A stretch of 31,274 bases of DNA from JAAYWY01 sp050945275 (lineage in GTDB: Bacteria > Bacillota > DTU030 > DUMP01): positions 1-31,274 of the forward strand of contig JBMNSQ010000004.1 of the NCBI GenBank assembly GCA_050945275.1. The letters are read 5' to 3'. The notes below the pieces were generated by a model. The model saw only the letters and a list, made by a program, of their open reading frames with translations. It was not told where the DNA came from and searched no databases. The position numbers and the translations under genes were made by a program. Positions 1 to 7,942 of the stretch are shown piece after piece; position 1 is the stretch's first letter; the number at the start of each line of letters is the position of its first letter.

Positions 1-71
1 GTCGTTTTGTAAATGGTATCCTCAGTGTAGTGGCCAAACTTAAAGCAGAGAAGGATGGCAAAACTAAGTGA
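1..71 (+). CDS. nusB: NusB C-terminus (5'-truncated by window edge)
   Basis: Reading from base 3 gives 22 residues, beginning RFVNGILSVVAKLK, and a TGA at 69-71. RFVNGIL followed by a short basic helix resembles the C-terminal end of the transcription antitermination factor NusB, which binds boxA RNA with NusE/S10. The position also fits, because nusB commonly lies just upstream of the xseA-xseB-ispA-dxs genes in Firmicutes. The stop overlaps the GTG start of the next gene (GTGA), indicating translational coupling. Only about 22 residues are visible, so the assignment rests on a short match plus context. Confidence 0.7.
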   Translation, partial: RFVNGILSVVAKLKAEKDGKTK

Positions 72-1033
72 CCAACGTAATCCTAGGAATGGATAGCAGT
101 TGTTACACTACGTCTGTAGCAGTTATCTCGCAACAAGGAGATATAATGGCTGATTGGCGACAAGTCTTGTCAGTTAAACCGGGGACCATTGGGCTCAGAC
201 AGCGGGAGGCTTTGTTTCAGCACTGGCAAAACTTTCCCGTCTTGCTGCAAAATCTAAAGACACTGCTTGATCACCGCATTATGGCTGTTGCTTGTAGCCA
301 TCGACCGACAAACCATCCAAATTCTTATATGCCTGTGTTTACTGCTGCTACAAGTGTGGCACAATCTTTAGCGGCAGCTCTGGATGTCCCTGTTTACTCA
401 TTTTCCCATCAAGAAGGTCACTTGGCAGCAGGACGTTTAGGAGCTAAGGGTCCGTATTCCTCTTCCTTTTTGGCAGTTCATCTATCAGGAGGAACCTCTG
501 AGTTATTGATGGTACAGGAAAAATCTAGTGGTCTAGATATATCCGTCTTAGGTAAAACTCTAGATTTGAATGCCGGTCAATTTGTTGATCGTGTAGGTGT
601 AGCTCTAGGTCTACCTTTTCCCTCTGGACAGGCTTTGGAAAATGTGGCCCAAACAGACCTTTCTGGTGAGCAACCGATTATATCGTCTTATACCAATGGC
701 TATGACGTGAGTTTTTCTGGTCCAACAACAAAAGCCCTGAATCTGCTGTCCAAAAATGTTAACAAAGCAGCTTTAGCACGGGCAGTGTTTCGCTGCATTG
801 CTAATACAATAGAAAAAGTGTTACTTAAAGCCACGGCTGATTTGGGAGTTAAAAATGTCCTATTAGTGGGGGGCGTTGCTGCTAACAACTTTATTCGCGA
901 GCGCTTGCGTAATCGCCTCGAACATCCAGCGGTTGGTATAAGGTTATTTTTCACTTCACCTGAACTTAGCACAGATAACGCCGTTGGGATAGCCCATCTC
1001 GGTTTCTTAACTATAAGGAGAAGAGGCACGTGA
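68..1033 (+). CDS. TsaD/Kae1-like (O-sialoglycoprotein endopeptidase family) paralogue
   Basis: This 321-residue protein has the ASKHA ATPase fold of the TsaD/Kae1 family. Visible are an N-terminal phosphate loop (GMDSSCYTTSVAV, about residues 7-19), the HxxxH metal site HQEGH (H114, H118), a second phosphate motif GGTSELL (141-147), and a C-terminal adenosine motif GGVAANNFIRERL. It is shorter than true TsaD (about 335-345 aa) and the N-terminal third is divergent. It is therefore probably the clostridial paralogue rather than the t6A-synthesis enzyme, which normally sits with tsaB/tsaE. Exact function is unknown. The GTG start overlaps the nusB stop, and its own stop overlaps the xseA start, placing it firmly in the operon. 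An AAGGATGG stretch at 51-58 could be its Shine-Dalgarno. Confidence 0.8.
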   Translation: MTNVILGMDSSCYTTSVAVISQQGDIMADWRQVLSVKPGTIGLRQREALFQHWQNFPVLLQNLKTLLDHRIMAVACSHRPTNHPNSYMPVFTAATSVAQSLAAALDVPVYSFSHQEGHLAAGRLGAKGPYSSSFLAVHLSGGTSELLMVQEKSSGLDISVLGKTLDLNAGQFVDRVGVALGLPFPSGQALENVAQTDLSGEQPIISSYTNGYDVSFSGPTTKALNLLSKNVNKAALARAVFRCIANTIEKVLLKATADLGVKNVLLVGGVAANNFIRERLRNRLEHPAVGIRLFFTSPELSTDNAVGIAHLGFLTIRRRGT

Positions 1034-2298
1034 TTAAACCACTACCGGCTCTAGTATACAGCGTAACGGAGCTAACTAAGCTAGTTAAGGAAAATTTGGA
1101 AAGCGACCTAAGATTAAATAGTATATGGGTGCGTGGTGAGATTGGTACATTTAAGTGCCACTCATCTGGGCATATGTATTTCACTCTTAAAGACAAAGAC
1201 AGCCTACTTCGCTGCGTTATGTTTCGCCGCTTTGCATCGCACCTCCGCTTTCGGCCCAGCTCGGGTCTAGAAGTACTGGCTTTAGGCCAAATTAGTTTAT
1301 ACGAACGTGATGGTGTGTACCAATTATATGTTCGTGAATTGCAGCCCGATGGACTGGGAGCAGAGTACCTTGCATTAGAGCAAAGCAAAAAACGGTTAGC
1401 TCAAGAAGGGTTGCTGGCAGCGGAACGTAAAAGGCCTTTACCTGCACTGCCAAAAAGAGTAGCAGTGGTGACTTCGCCCGTTGGTGCCGCCCTGCAGGAT
1501 ATAATAGCTGTTGCCCAAAGGCGTTTTTCGGGGGTTGAAATACTTCTTTGTCCGGTGTTGGTTCAAGGGACAGAAGCCCCGGCTCAAATTATACGAGCCT
1601 TAAAGCAGCTTAACCGAATACAAGAGATTGATGTAGTAATATTGGCCCGTGGAGGAGGAAGCCGGGAAGATTTATGGGCTTTTAACAATGAACAGGTTGC
1701 CCGGCAGGTGGCCACCTCTAAGGCACCCTTAGTCAGTGCGGTTGGTCATGAGATAGACTATACATTAGCCGATTTAGTAGCTGACGTTCGTGCACCTACA
1801 CCGTCGGCTGCTGCTGAACTGGTATTTCCTGATCGATACCAAATAGAAAAAGACTTATTCCACTGCTCGAAGCGCCTAGACGAAGCTCTCAGTCTGTACC
1901 TTTTGCAACGCCGCAACATGGTACAACAAATTGCAGATCGTGAAATTTGGCGTCAGCCCACTTCCTTGGTGGCAGAGCATCAGCAGGCCTATCTATATAC
2001 CAAAAGCCTACTATTTCTAGCCAGCGATAGATTTGTGCAGGACCAAAAGGCCCAAATTGCAGAATTAAAGCGTGCTCTATTTGCTTTGGATCCCATGGCT
2101 GTATTAAAACGAGGATTTGTGTCTGCACAAGACTATGACCATGGCCATTTAGTTACTAGAGCCGCCTTTGTGTATTCTGGCCAGTACCTGCGCCTAAAGT
2201 TTACCGACGGTGAAGTTATAGCTCAGGTACTTCCTGGCTGTAAAGGGGATGATAACGATCACCAAAGCAAGACGAACGAAGAAGAAAATAAGTTTTGA
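1030..2298 (+). CDS. xseA: Exodeoxyribonuclease VII large subunit
   Basis: The 422-residue product is the catalytic large subunit of ExoVII, which with several XseB subunits degrades single-stranded DNA to short oligonucleotides from both ends. An N-terminal OB-fold domain carries the typical HSSGHMYFTLKD segment. The central domain has the family blocks PKRVAVVTS, ARGGGSREDLWAFN and SAVGHEIDYTLADLVADVRA, followed by a helical coiled-coil region and a C-terminal segment containing DPMAVLKRGF. Length is normal for the family. GTG at 1030 overlaps the upstream TGA and is preceded by an AAGGAGAAGAGG Shine-Dalgarno (about 1014-1026). The 3' end overlaps xseB by 50 nt. Confidence 0.97.
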   Translation: MIKPLPALVYSVTELTKLVKENLESDLRLNSIWVRGEIGTFKCHSSGHMYFTLKDKDSLLRCVMFRRFASHLRFRPSSGLEVLALGQISLYERDGVYQLYVRELQPDGLGAEYLALEQSKKRLAQEGLLAAERKRPLPALPKRVAVVTSPVGAALQDIIAVAQRRFSGVEILLCPVLVQGTEAPAQIIRALKQLNRIQEIDVVILARGGGSREDLWAFNNEQVARQVATSKAPLVSAVGHEIDYTLADLVADVRAPTPSAAAELVFPDRYQIEKDLFHCSKRLDEALSLYLLQRRNMVQQIADREIWRQPTSLVAEHQQAYLYTKSLLFLASDRFVQDQKAQIAELKRALFALDPMAVLKRGFVSAQDYDHGHLVTRAAFVYSGQYLRLKFTDGEVIAQVLPGCKGDDNDHQSKTNEEENKF

Positions 2299-2506
2299 AG
2301 AAGCCTTTACACGGTTAGAAGAAATCACGTCCACATTGGAACAAGGCAATCTTAGTCTGGAAGCAGCCATAAAAATCTTTGGCGAAGGCAAGGAGCTACT
2401 AGGCTATTGTGAAGAGTTACTTGGTGAGGCCCAGGAGGCTCTTAAAATAATTGACTTAAATGATAGCGAACATGCTGTTTCTGGGGACGAGGAGGAAAAA
2501 GAGTGA
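2249..2506 (+). CDS. xseB: Exodeoxyribonuclease VII small subunit
   Basis: This 85-residue protein is the small helical subunit of ExoVII. The core SFEEAFTRLEEITSTLEQGN followed by LSLEAAIKIFGEG is the XseB signature: an antiparallel helical pair that docks on the XseA coiled coil. The ATG at 2249 is the only ordinary start before the core. It gives a basic N-terminal extension (about 14 residues) and a 50-nt overlap with xseA, longer than the usual 4-nt overlap. AAAGGGG (about 2242-2247) lies very close to it. The stop overlaps the ispA GTG start. Confidence 0.94.
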   Translation: MITITKARRTKKKISFEEAFTRLEEITSTLEQGNLSLEAAIKIFGEGKELLGYCEELLGEAQEALKIIDLNDSEHAVSGDEEEKE

Positions 2507-3402
2507 ATCTAAGACAATACTTACATGAACGTGCTGGCCTGGTGGAAAAAGTTTTGTCAGATTATCTACCAGTATTACCAGCTGTAGCTCGGCAATTGGA
2601 ACGAGCGATGCGTTATAGTGTGTTTGCCGGTGGTAAAAGGCTAAGACCAATACTAACCCTAGCTAGTGCTGAAGCTGTGGGTAGCATTCCTGAAGCGGCG
2701 CTGCCAGCTGCTTGTGCTTTGGAACTTATTCACACATATTCGCTTATCCACGACGATCTGCCTGCGATGGATAATGATGATTGGCGTCGTGGTAAGCCAA
2801 CCAATCATATAGTATTTGGTGAAGCTCAGGCTATCTTGGCCGGTGACGCTCTCCTCACACAGGCTTTCGCTGTGCTTAGTTCTCGTGATCATCAAGTACC
2901 TCTTGATGCCGAAAAAGCGTTATATGTTATACAAGAAATAGCTAATGCTGCTGGGCCTATGGGTATGGTTGGTGGACAAAGTGTTGATATTAGTCAAGAA
3001 GGCACATCAAAAGTGCAAGATGCAGCGGAAGTTCTTCACTACATTCATACACACAAAACAGGTGCTATTTTGAGAGCGGCTGCCCGCGTAGGAGCAATTG
3101 TAGCCGAAGCTACGCCAGAACAATTGTCAGCTTTAACTTTGTATGGAGAAAAACTTGGCTTGGCTTTTCAAATCTGTGATGATATTCTCGATGCAACCGG
3201 CGATGCCGAGCTTCTGGGCAAGCCTGTAAAAACTGATGCCGAGCACCAAAAATTAACTTATGTAACTGTACACGGTTTAACAGAAGCTAAGCGTATGGCT
3301 ATCAGTTTAGCCGAAGAAGCCGTGGGTGCGTTAACTAATTTTACTAATGCGGCCGAACCTCTTCGGGCTTTAGCCCACTTTACAGTGAAAAGGCAACACT
3401 AG
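2503..3402 (+). CDS. ispA: Polyprenyl (farnesyl/geranylgeranyl) diphosphate synthase
   Basis: The 299-residue enzyme is a trans-prenyltransferase that condenses IPP with DMAPP/GPP to a short-chain prenyl diphosphate, probably FPP. The first aspartate-rich motif is DDLPAMDNDD and the second is DDILDATGD. GGKRLRP, the IPP-binding region, is also present. The C-terminus ends FTVKRQH, like the usual short-chain synthases. The GTG start overlaps the xseB stop (GTGA), with GAGGAGGAAAAAG upstream as Shine-Dalgarno. Product chain length cannot be fixed from sequence alone, but ispA next to xseB and dxs is the standard arrangement for FPP synthase. Confidence 0.95.
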   Translation: MNLRQYLHERAGLVEKVLSDYLPVLPAVARQLERAMRYSVFAGGKRLRPILTLASAEAVGSIPEAALPAACALELIHTYSLIHDDLPAMDNDDWRRGKPTNHIVFGEAQAILAGDALLTQAFAVLSSRDHQVPLDAEKALYVIQEIANAAGPMGMVGGQSVDISQEGTSKVQDAAEVLHYIHTHKTGAILRAAARVGAIVAEATPEQLSALTLYGEKLGLAFQICDDILDATGDAELLGKPVKTDAEHQKLTYVTVHGLTEAKRMAISLAEEAVGALTNFTNAAEPLRALAHFTVKRQH

Positions 3403-3464
3403 GTTTTTAACAAGATTGATCTATCGAAGGAACAAGAAAGATGTGTCGAGGGGGCAGCTTAGTC

Positions 3465-3896
3465 ATGGCAGACTTATGGCATAACCGAATCTTACAATCG
3501 GCGCTCTTGGCCTGGGCTATCGCTCAGGGTTTGAAGGTGCCTCTTACGCTATTGACTAAGCGCCGGTGGGATTTTATGCGGCTAGTCAGCCCTGGTGGTA
3601 TGCCCAGTTCTCATTCGGCGTTAGTAAGTGCCATGGCTGTAGGTGTGGGACGGGTAAGAGGTTTTTCTTCGGCTGAGACAGCCATTGCTTTTGTTCTAGC
3701 ATTAGTTGTTATGTATGACTCAGCTGGCGTACGTCGAGCAGCAGGGGCTCAGGCTAGTGTTCTTAATAAAATTGCAGATGAACTTTTTAAAGGAGGTCGT
3801 GTACGCGAAGAAAGGTTGCGGGAGCTTCTAGGCCATACGCCGATAGAGGTATTTACCGGAGCTTTTTTAGGAGCGATTGTGGCCAGCTTTATTTGA
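3465..3896 (+). CDS. Divergent PAP2 family membrane protein (YuiD/DUF212-like)
   Basis: A 143-residue integral membrane protein related to Bacillus YuiD. Recognisable are SPGGMPSSHSALVSAMAVGVG (histidine motif, approximately residues 43-63), MYDSAGVRRAAGAQASVLNK and the C-terminal LLGHTPIEVFTGAFLGAIVAS. Divergent PAP2 proteins are thought to act on phosphorylated lipids or polyprenyl phosphates, but the substrate is not established. I chose ATG 3465 because GAGGGGGC (3449-3456) sits about 8 nt upstream and the N-terminus then matches the family length. An in-frame ATG at 3441 would add eight residues. It follows ispA by 62 bp and precedes the OLE RNA, which suggests a role linked to prenyl lipid metabolism. 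Confidence 0.87.
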   Translation: MADLWHNRILQSALLAWAIAQGLKVPLTLLTKRRWDFMRLVSPGGMPSSHSALVSAMAVGVGRVRGFSSAETAIAFVLALVVMYDSAGVRRAAGAQASVLNKIADELFKGGRVREERLRELLGHTPIEVFTGAFLGAIVASFI

Positions 3897-3908
3897 CCGT
3901 AGCGCTCA

Positions 3909-3937
3909 TTGCATCGGATTTATGACCATGATATAAT
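3909..3937 (+). promoter_or_regulatory. Vegetative (sigma-A type) promoter for OLE RNA
   Basis: TTGCAT at 3909-3914 and a perfect TATAAT at 3932-3937 are separated by exactly 17 bp. The predicted start is about 3944, just before a small hairpin (GAGATA 3950-3955 / TATCTC 3960-3965) and the OLE core. It lies in the 3' flank of the PAP2-like gene, so it would give the RNA and oapA-dxs a transcription start independent of the upstream genes. Prediction from consensus only. Confidence 0.72.
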
Positions 3938-3943
3938 AAGCGT

Positions 3944-4570
3944 GAACTGGAGATACAATTATCTCTACTTTTGAGTCAACAATTCTTATGAGCGACAGGT
4001 GGTGCAGTATCCTAGTCAGTATTTTTACCCTTGAAAACGGGCCTAAAAATCCGTTAAGGGCATAGCAATGAAGTTCCTGGTGCTGGCCGTATACGCCCAG
4101 TGTGCGGCTGGTGCTGGGAGTTAAGAGAAAAGGGCAACCACAAAGGCATGTGGCTGCTGTCCCTTTTCCCGCGGAGACCCAAGTGCGTGGCTAAGGTTAC
4201 GGCTTGGGGTGTGAACCTGCATGCGGTGCAAGCTGGGTGCAGTGTAGCCTGCCTTGAGTGTGGGTGGTGAATACAGGTCCGGTTTATAGTCTATGGGCCC
4301 AAAGACTATAAACTGTTGCTGTTGAAACCCTTCATGCAAAAGAGGCTAGAGGGAAAGAATGCTGTCGAGGAAAACTCCTAGGCTGCCCAATCGGGTTGGG
4401 ACAAAATAAGGATTAAAGTGCGGACTAAGTGGCAATCTAGTCCGATGTTCGGCGACGACATCGAACAATCATAAAAGGAAACTGCCTTTTCGGCGACGAA
4501 AAGGTGATTGTTGGGAAAACCTACTAGACCTTAAGCCGCAACATTTACTTTTTTTGTTACCACCTGTCGA
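3944..4570 (+). ncRNA. ole: OLE RNA (ornate, large, extremophilic RNA)
   Basis: A 700-bp stretch without a supported protein gene holds a large structured RNA. Its ends pair through a perfect 11-bp stem (3993-4003 with 4559-4569). Inside are a stem 4028-4040/4051-4060, a stem 4128-4141/4150-4167, a perfect 11-bp stem 4282-4292/4303-4313, a 7-bp stem 4421-4427/4438-4444, and two GCGA tetraloop hairpins (4443-4463 and 4485-4504). The second tetraloop hairpin is enclosed by 4464-4471/4505-4512. Known of the family: OLE is roughly 600 nt, sits in isoprenoid gene clusters of anaerobic or extremophilic Firmicutes, and lies immediately before the gene for its membrane partner OapA, exactly as here. 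The call rests on size, structure and context; the 5' end is inferred from the promoter. No Rfam search could be run. Confidence 0.9.
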
Positions 4571-4607
4571 AACATCATACTAAAATAATTAAGCGGAGTG
4601 TGGTGGG

Positions 4608-5189
4608 GTGAGACCCAAGCCTTCTTTAACTGCTGCTTGGCGAAGTGGATTAAGGTCAGGATCATTAACTATGGGCCTGTCTTTACTTTTAGGAGTGTCT
4701 TCTGGCTACGTGGTACGTGTAGTACCACTTTTTTTGGCTTTTTTGGTTCTTTTTGCTATTATACTGTTAGGTATCTTATTTGATATTATGGGGGTAGCTG
4801 TTACTGTTGCCGAGGAACCACCTCTTCATGCTATGGCGGCTAAAAGGCTACCTGGCGCTCGTCAAGCGGTACGGCTGCTACGCCAGGCACCGGCTGTAAG
4901 CAACTTTTGCAATGACCTAGTCGGCGACATGGCTGGCACTTTGTCCGGCGCCACCGGTGCGACTATAGTTTTTAGTTTGGCCAAACGCTACCCAAATCTA
5001 AGAGAAGAATGGTTGTCTTTGCTAGTAATAGCACTTATCTCTGCTCTGACAGTGGGCGGAAAAGCAATTAGCAAACATTTTTCTATTCAGCAAGCAAATG
5101 ATATAACATTAAAGATGGGTCGAGCTTTGTTTTTAGTAGAGAAAATCATTGGTCGCGAACTGCTGGCAAAATCTAATAGACGGGGGTAA
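4608..5189 (+). CDS. oapA: OLE-associated membrane protein OapA
   Basis: This 193-residue multi-pass membrane protein has hydrophobic segments at about residues 21-35, 40-66 and 135-150, and a further moderately hydrophobic stretch around 108-124. The diagnostic feature is FCNDLVGDMAGTLSG, with D103 and D107 forming the DxxxD motif. In Bacillus halodurans OapA the equivalent aspartates are needed for function and their mutation is dominant negative. OapA binds OLE RNA and localises it to the membrane; the complex is linked to tolerance of cold, short-chain alcohols and Mg2+ stress. The GTG start at 4608 has GGAG (4595-4598) 9 nt upstream and lies 38 bp after the RNA's closing stem. The stop is 6 bp before dxs. 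Confidence 0.9.
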   Translation: MRPKPSLTAAWRSGLRSGSLTMGLSLLLGVSSGYVVRVVPLFLAFLVLFAIILLGILFDIMGVAVTVAEEPPLHAMAAKRLPGARQAVRLLRQAPAVSNFCNDLVGDMAGTLSGATGATIVFSLAKRYPNLREEWLSLLVIALISALTVGGKAISKHFSIQQANDITLKMGRALFLVEKIIGRELLAKSNRRG

Positions 5190-5195
5190 TAAATA

Positions 5196-7106
5196 ATGGC
5201 AAGGGTTTTGTCCCAAATACATAATCCGTCTGACACTAGAAGTCTGTCATTGCAAAAACTGGAAACACTGAGTCGCGAATTGCGCCAAGAGATTATCGCC
5301 ACTGTAGCGGCTAATGGAGGCCATTTGGCTCCTAATTTGGGGGTAATTGAATTAACTGTAGCCCTCCACAGCATTTACAATCGGCCGGGGGACAAAATTA
5401 TCTGGGATGTGGGACACCAAGCTTATGCTCATAAATTGCTTACCGGACGGCAGGATCAGTTTTTCAGTTTACGCCAAGCTGGCGGTTTGAGTGGCTATCC
5501 TAAACGTTCGGAGAGTCAATACGATTATTTTGGCGCTGGTCATAGCAGCACATCAATTTCTGCGGCTTTAGGTTACGCTATTGCTCGCGATCTTAATCAT
5601 GATAAGTCGGTAGTCTGCGCTGTCATTGGAGATGGTTCACTAACAGGTGGAATGGCGTTTGAGGCTTTAAACCATGCTGGACAATTGGGGCAACAATTAG
5701 TGGTTGTCCTGAATGATAACGACATGTCTATTAATCGTAATGTGGGTGCCCTTTCACTTTATCTAACCCGGCTGCGCTCCGACCCGAAATACTTTCGTTT
5801 AAAGGAAGATATTGAGTTCTTGTTAAAACGTATTCCAGCTATAGGATCTCAGGTGGCACGTACGGCTGAGCGGGTTAAAGATGCTTTTCGCTATATGTTA
5901 GTCCCAGGAACATTATTTGAAGAATTGGGGTTTACATATTTAGGTCCTCTCGACGGCCATAATATTGCTGCTTTGCGAAACGTATTACAACATGCACGCC
6001 AAATCAATGGCCCGGTTCTCATCCACGTATTAACGAAAAAAGGAAAGGGATATTTACTGGCAGAAAAAAGCCCCGACAAATATCATGGGATTGGACCATT
6101 TGACATCAATACCGGACAAACCAAAAAGAAGAGCGGCCAGTCCTATACTTCTGTATTTGGCGAGACTATGATGAAGCTAGGGTCTGAGAATTCCGAGGTG
6201 GTCGCTATCTGTGCTGCTATGGCCGATGGCACAGGTTTGACCTCGTTTGCTCATCGCTTCCCTGATCGCTTTTTTGATGTTGGTATTGCCGAACAACATG
6301 CCGTTACTTTGGCGGCTGCCTTGGCAGCTGCCGGCAAACGACCAGTGGTTGCCATTTACAGCACGTTTCTGCAAAGGGCTTATGATCAGATAGTTCATGA
6401 CGTGTGCCTACAGAACCTACCGGTGGTATTTTGCTTAGATCGGTCTGGCTTAGTGGGAGAAGATGGTGCTACCCATCAAGGATTGTTTGATTTTTCCTAT
6501 CTAAGGCATATTCCTAACATGACAATTATGGCACCACGCGATGCAGGTGAATTAGAATACATGTTAACTCAGGCGCTACAACATACCGGACCTGTGGCCA
6601 TTCGTTACCCAAGGGCACAAGTTGAAGTTACACCGATGCCCAAAAGGCGTGCCAGCTGGAACAGTGGTGAAATCCTAAAGGAAGGTTCAGAGGGTATGGT
6701 ACTGGCGGTAGGTAGCATGGTACTACCCAGTCTAAGAGCCGCTTGGCGTCTAGAGGAGAAAGGAGTAAGTGTTGGTGTTACTGACATTCGTTTTGTTAAA
6801 CCCCTTCCCAAAGAACTAGTTCTTAAACTTGCCCGAACCCACAAACGGCTAGTCACAGTGGAAGACCATGTGTTGGCAGGTGGGTTGGGAAGTGCGGTTC
6901 TGGAACTTATAAGCGATACGGAGATTTTGGTGCGTCTAAAACGCTTAGGGGTGAAGGACGAATTTGTTGAACATGCTACTAGGCAGCAGCAGCTGGCTCT
7001 CTATGGATTGGATGAGGCTAGCCTGGAAGCTGCTTTCTTAAGCCACTTTACCGTCAATTCTTCAAATAAGGTCCATTTTAAGGTGAGTGACGGCAGTGGA
7101 AACTAA
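5196..7106 (+). CDS. dxs: 1-deoxy-D-xylulose-5-phosphate synthase
   Basis: The 636-residue thiamine-diphosphate enzyme condenses pyruvate and glyceraldehyde-3-phosphate to DXP, the first step of the MEP isoprenoid pathway. Visible are GHQAYAHKLLTGR (73-85), GAGHSS (113-118), the TPP/Mg motif GDG (145-147) with LNDND (172-176), the transketolase-type block IAEQHAVTLAAALA, and a C-terminal domain with VTVEDHVLAGGLGSAV. Length is as expected, with a slightly extended C-terminal tail. ATG 5196 lies 6 bp after oapA, preceded by a weak GGGGG Shine-Dalgarno (5182-5186). Its 3' end overlaps tlyA. Confidence 0.98.
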   Translation: MARVLSQIHNPSDTRSLSLQKLETLSRELRQEIIATVAANGGHLAPNLGVIELTVALHSIYNRPGDKIIWDVGHQAYAHKLLTGRQDQFFSLRQAGGLSGYPKRSESQYDYFGAGHSSTSISAALGYAIARDLNHDKSVVCAVIGDGSLTGGMAFEALNHAGQLGQQLVVVLNDNDMSINRNVGALSLYLTRLRSDPKYFRLKEDIEFLLKRIPAIGSQVARTAERVKDAFRYMLVPGTLFEELGFTYLGPLDGHNIAALRNVLQHARQINGPVLIHVLTKKGKGYLLAEKSPDKYHGIGPFDINTGQTKKKSGQSYTSVFGETMMKLGSENSEVVAICAAMADGTGLTSFAHRFPDRFFDVGIAEQHAVTLAAALAAAGKRPVVAIYSTFLQRAYDQIVHDVCLQNLPVVFCLDRSGLVGEDGATHQGLFDFSYLRHIPNMTIMAPRDAGELEYMLTQALQHTGPVAIRYPRAQVEVTPMPKRRASWNSGEILKEGSEGMVLAVGSMVLPSLRAAWRLEEKGVSVGVTDIRFVKPLPKELVLKLARTHKRLVTVEDHVLAGGLGSAVLELISDTEILVRLKRLGVKDEFVEHATRQQQLALYGLDEASLEAAFLSHFTVNSSNKVHFKVSDGSGN

Positions 7107-7887
7107 AAGACTAGACATTTTATTGGTAGAAAGGGGTTTAGTCACCAGTCGAGAGCGGGCTCAAGCCAGGATCATGGCAAAGCACGTATTGGTAGATGGG
7201 AGACCTATTACTAAGTCTGGAGCCAAAGTGCCTTTGGAAGCAAAGATAGTGCTAAGAGGCGAGGATCTGCCATACGTGAGCCGGGGTGGACTAAAATTAG
7301 AGAAAGCTATAACGGCATTTGCACTGGACCTGAATGATAAGATTGTCCTTGATGTTGGCGCGTCTACGGGTGGATTTACTGATTGTGTACTTCAAAACGG
7401 AGCAAGAAAAGTATATGCAGTGGATGTTGGTTACGGGCAATTGGCTTGGCGACTGCGGCAAGATCCCCGTGTAATAGTATTGGAGCGTACCAATATTAGA
7501 CACTTAGATAAATCAAAGTTGATACCATTTCCTAGTATGGCTTGCATCGACGTTTCTTTCATTTCACTACAGACTGTTATCCCACCGGTGATGGAGTTTT
7601 TGGTTGGAGACAGGGAGCTAGTGGCTCTTATTAAACCCCAGTTTGAAGTTGGGCGGAGCAGGGTAGGTAAAGGGGGCATTGTTCGCGAACCTTCCTTGCA
7701 TCGGGAAGTGTTGTCGAATATTGTGGCTACAGTGGAACAATATCTAACATGCATAGCCCTTGATTATTCGCCTATTAGAGGAAGCAAAGGCAATATTGAG
7801 TACTTGCTTTATGCGAGATTATCCTCCCCTAAGTTACCACTTAATATTGATCAGGTGGTAGCTAATGCTCATGCTGATTTGACGTAA
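7096..7887 (+). CDS. tlyA: TlyA family rRNA (cytidine-2'-O)-methyltransferase
   Basis: A 263-residue protein with an N-terminal S4 RNA-binding domain (RLDILLVERGLVTSRERAQA region) and a FtsJ-like SAM domain with motif I LDVGASTGGFTDCVLQNGA, DVSFISL and a lysine block ALIKPQFEVGR. TlyA enzymes 2'-O-methylate cytidines in 16S and/or 23S rRNA; the Bacillus homologue is YqxC. I chose GTG 7096 because AGGTGA (7081-7086) is then 9 nt upstream and the protein begins just before RLDILL as in relatives. A GTG at 7087 would be adjacent to that Shine-Dalgarno. It overlaps the end of dxs by 11 nt. Confidence 0.93.
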   Translation: METKRLDILLVERGLVTSRERAQARIMAKHVLVDGRPITKSGAKVPLEAKIVLRGEDLPYVSRGGLKLEKAITAFALDLNDKIVLDVGASTGGFTDCVLQNGARKVYAVDVGYGQLAWRLRQDPRVIVLERTNIRHLDKSKLIPFPSMACIDVSFISLQTVIPPVMEFLVGDRELVALIKPQFEVGRSRVGKGGIVREPSLHREVLSNIVATVEQYLTCIALDYSPIRGSKGNIEYLLYARLSSPKLPLNIDQVVANAHADLT

Positions 7888-7942
7888 TCTCGGCCTATTT
7901 TGGCTTTTTATGCCGAAATTATGAGGTAGGGGGAGAGAGTGG

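Noticed and set aside
4121..4339. Minus-strand open frame of 72 codons in the OLE region
   Set aside because: It has no Shine-Dalgarno or family resemblance and lies wholly within the structured RNA; chance frame.
4598..4783. Plus-strand 61-codon frame overlapping the oapA start
   Set aside because: Out of frame with OapA, no homology-like features; oapA explains the segment.
7888..7920. Possible terminator after tlyA (TCGGC/GCCGA)
   Set aside because: Only about five base pairs across a 17-nt loop and no T tract afterwards; the next gene follows closely.
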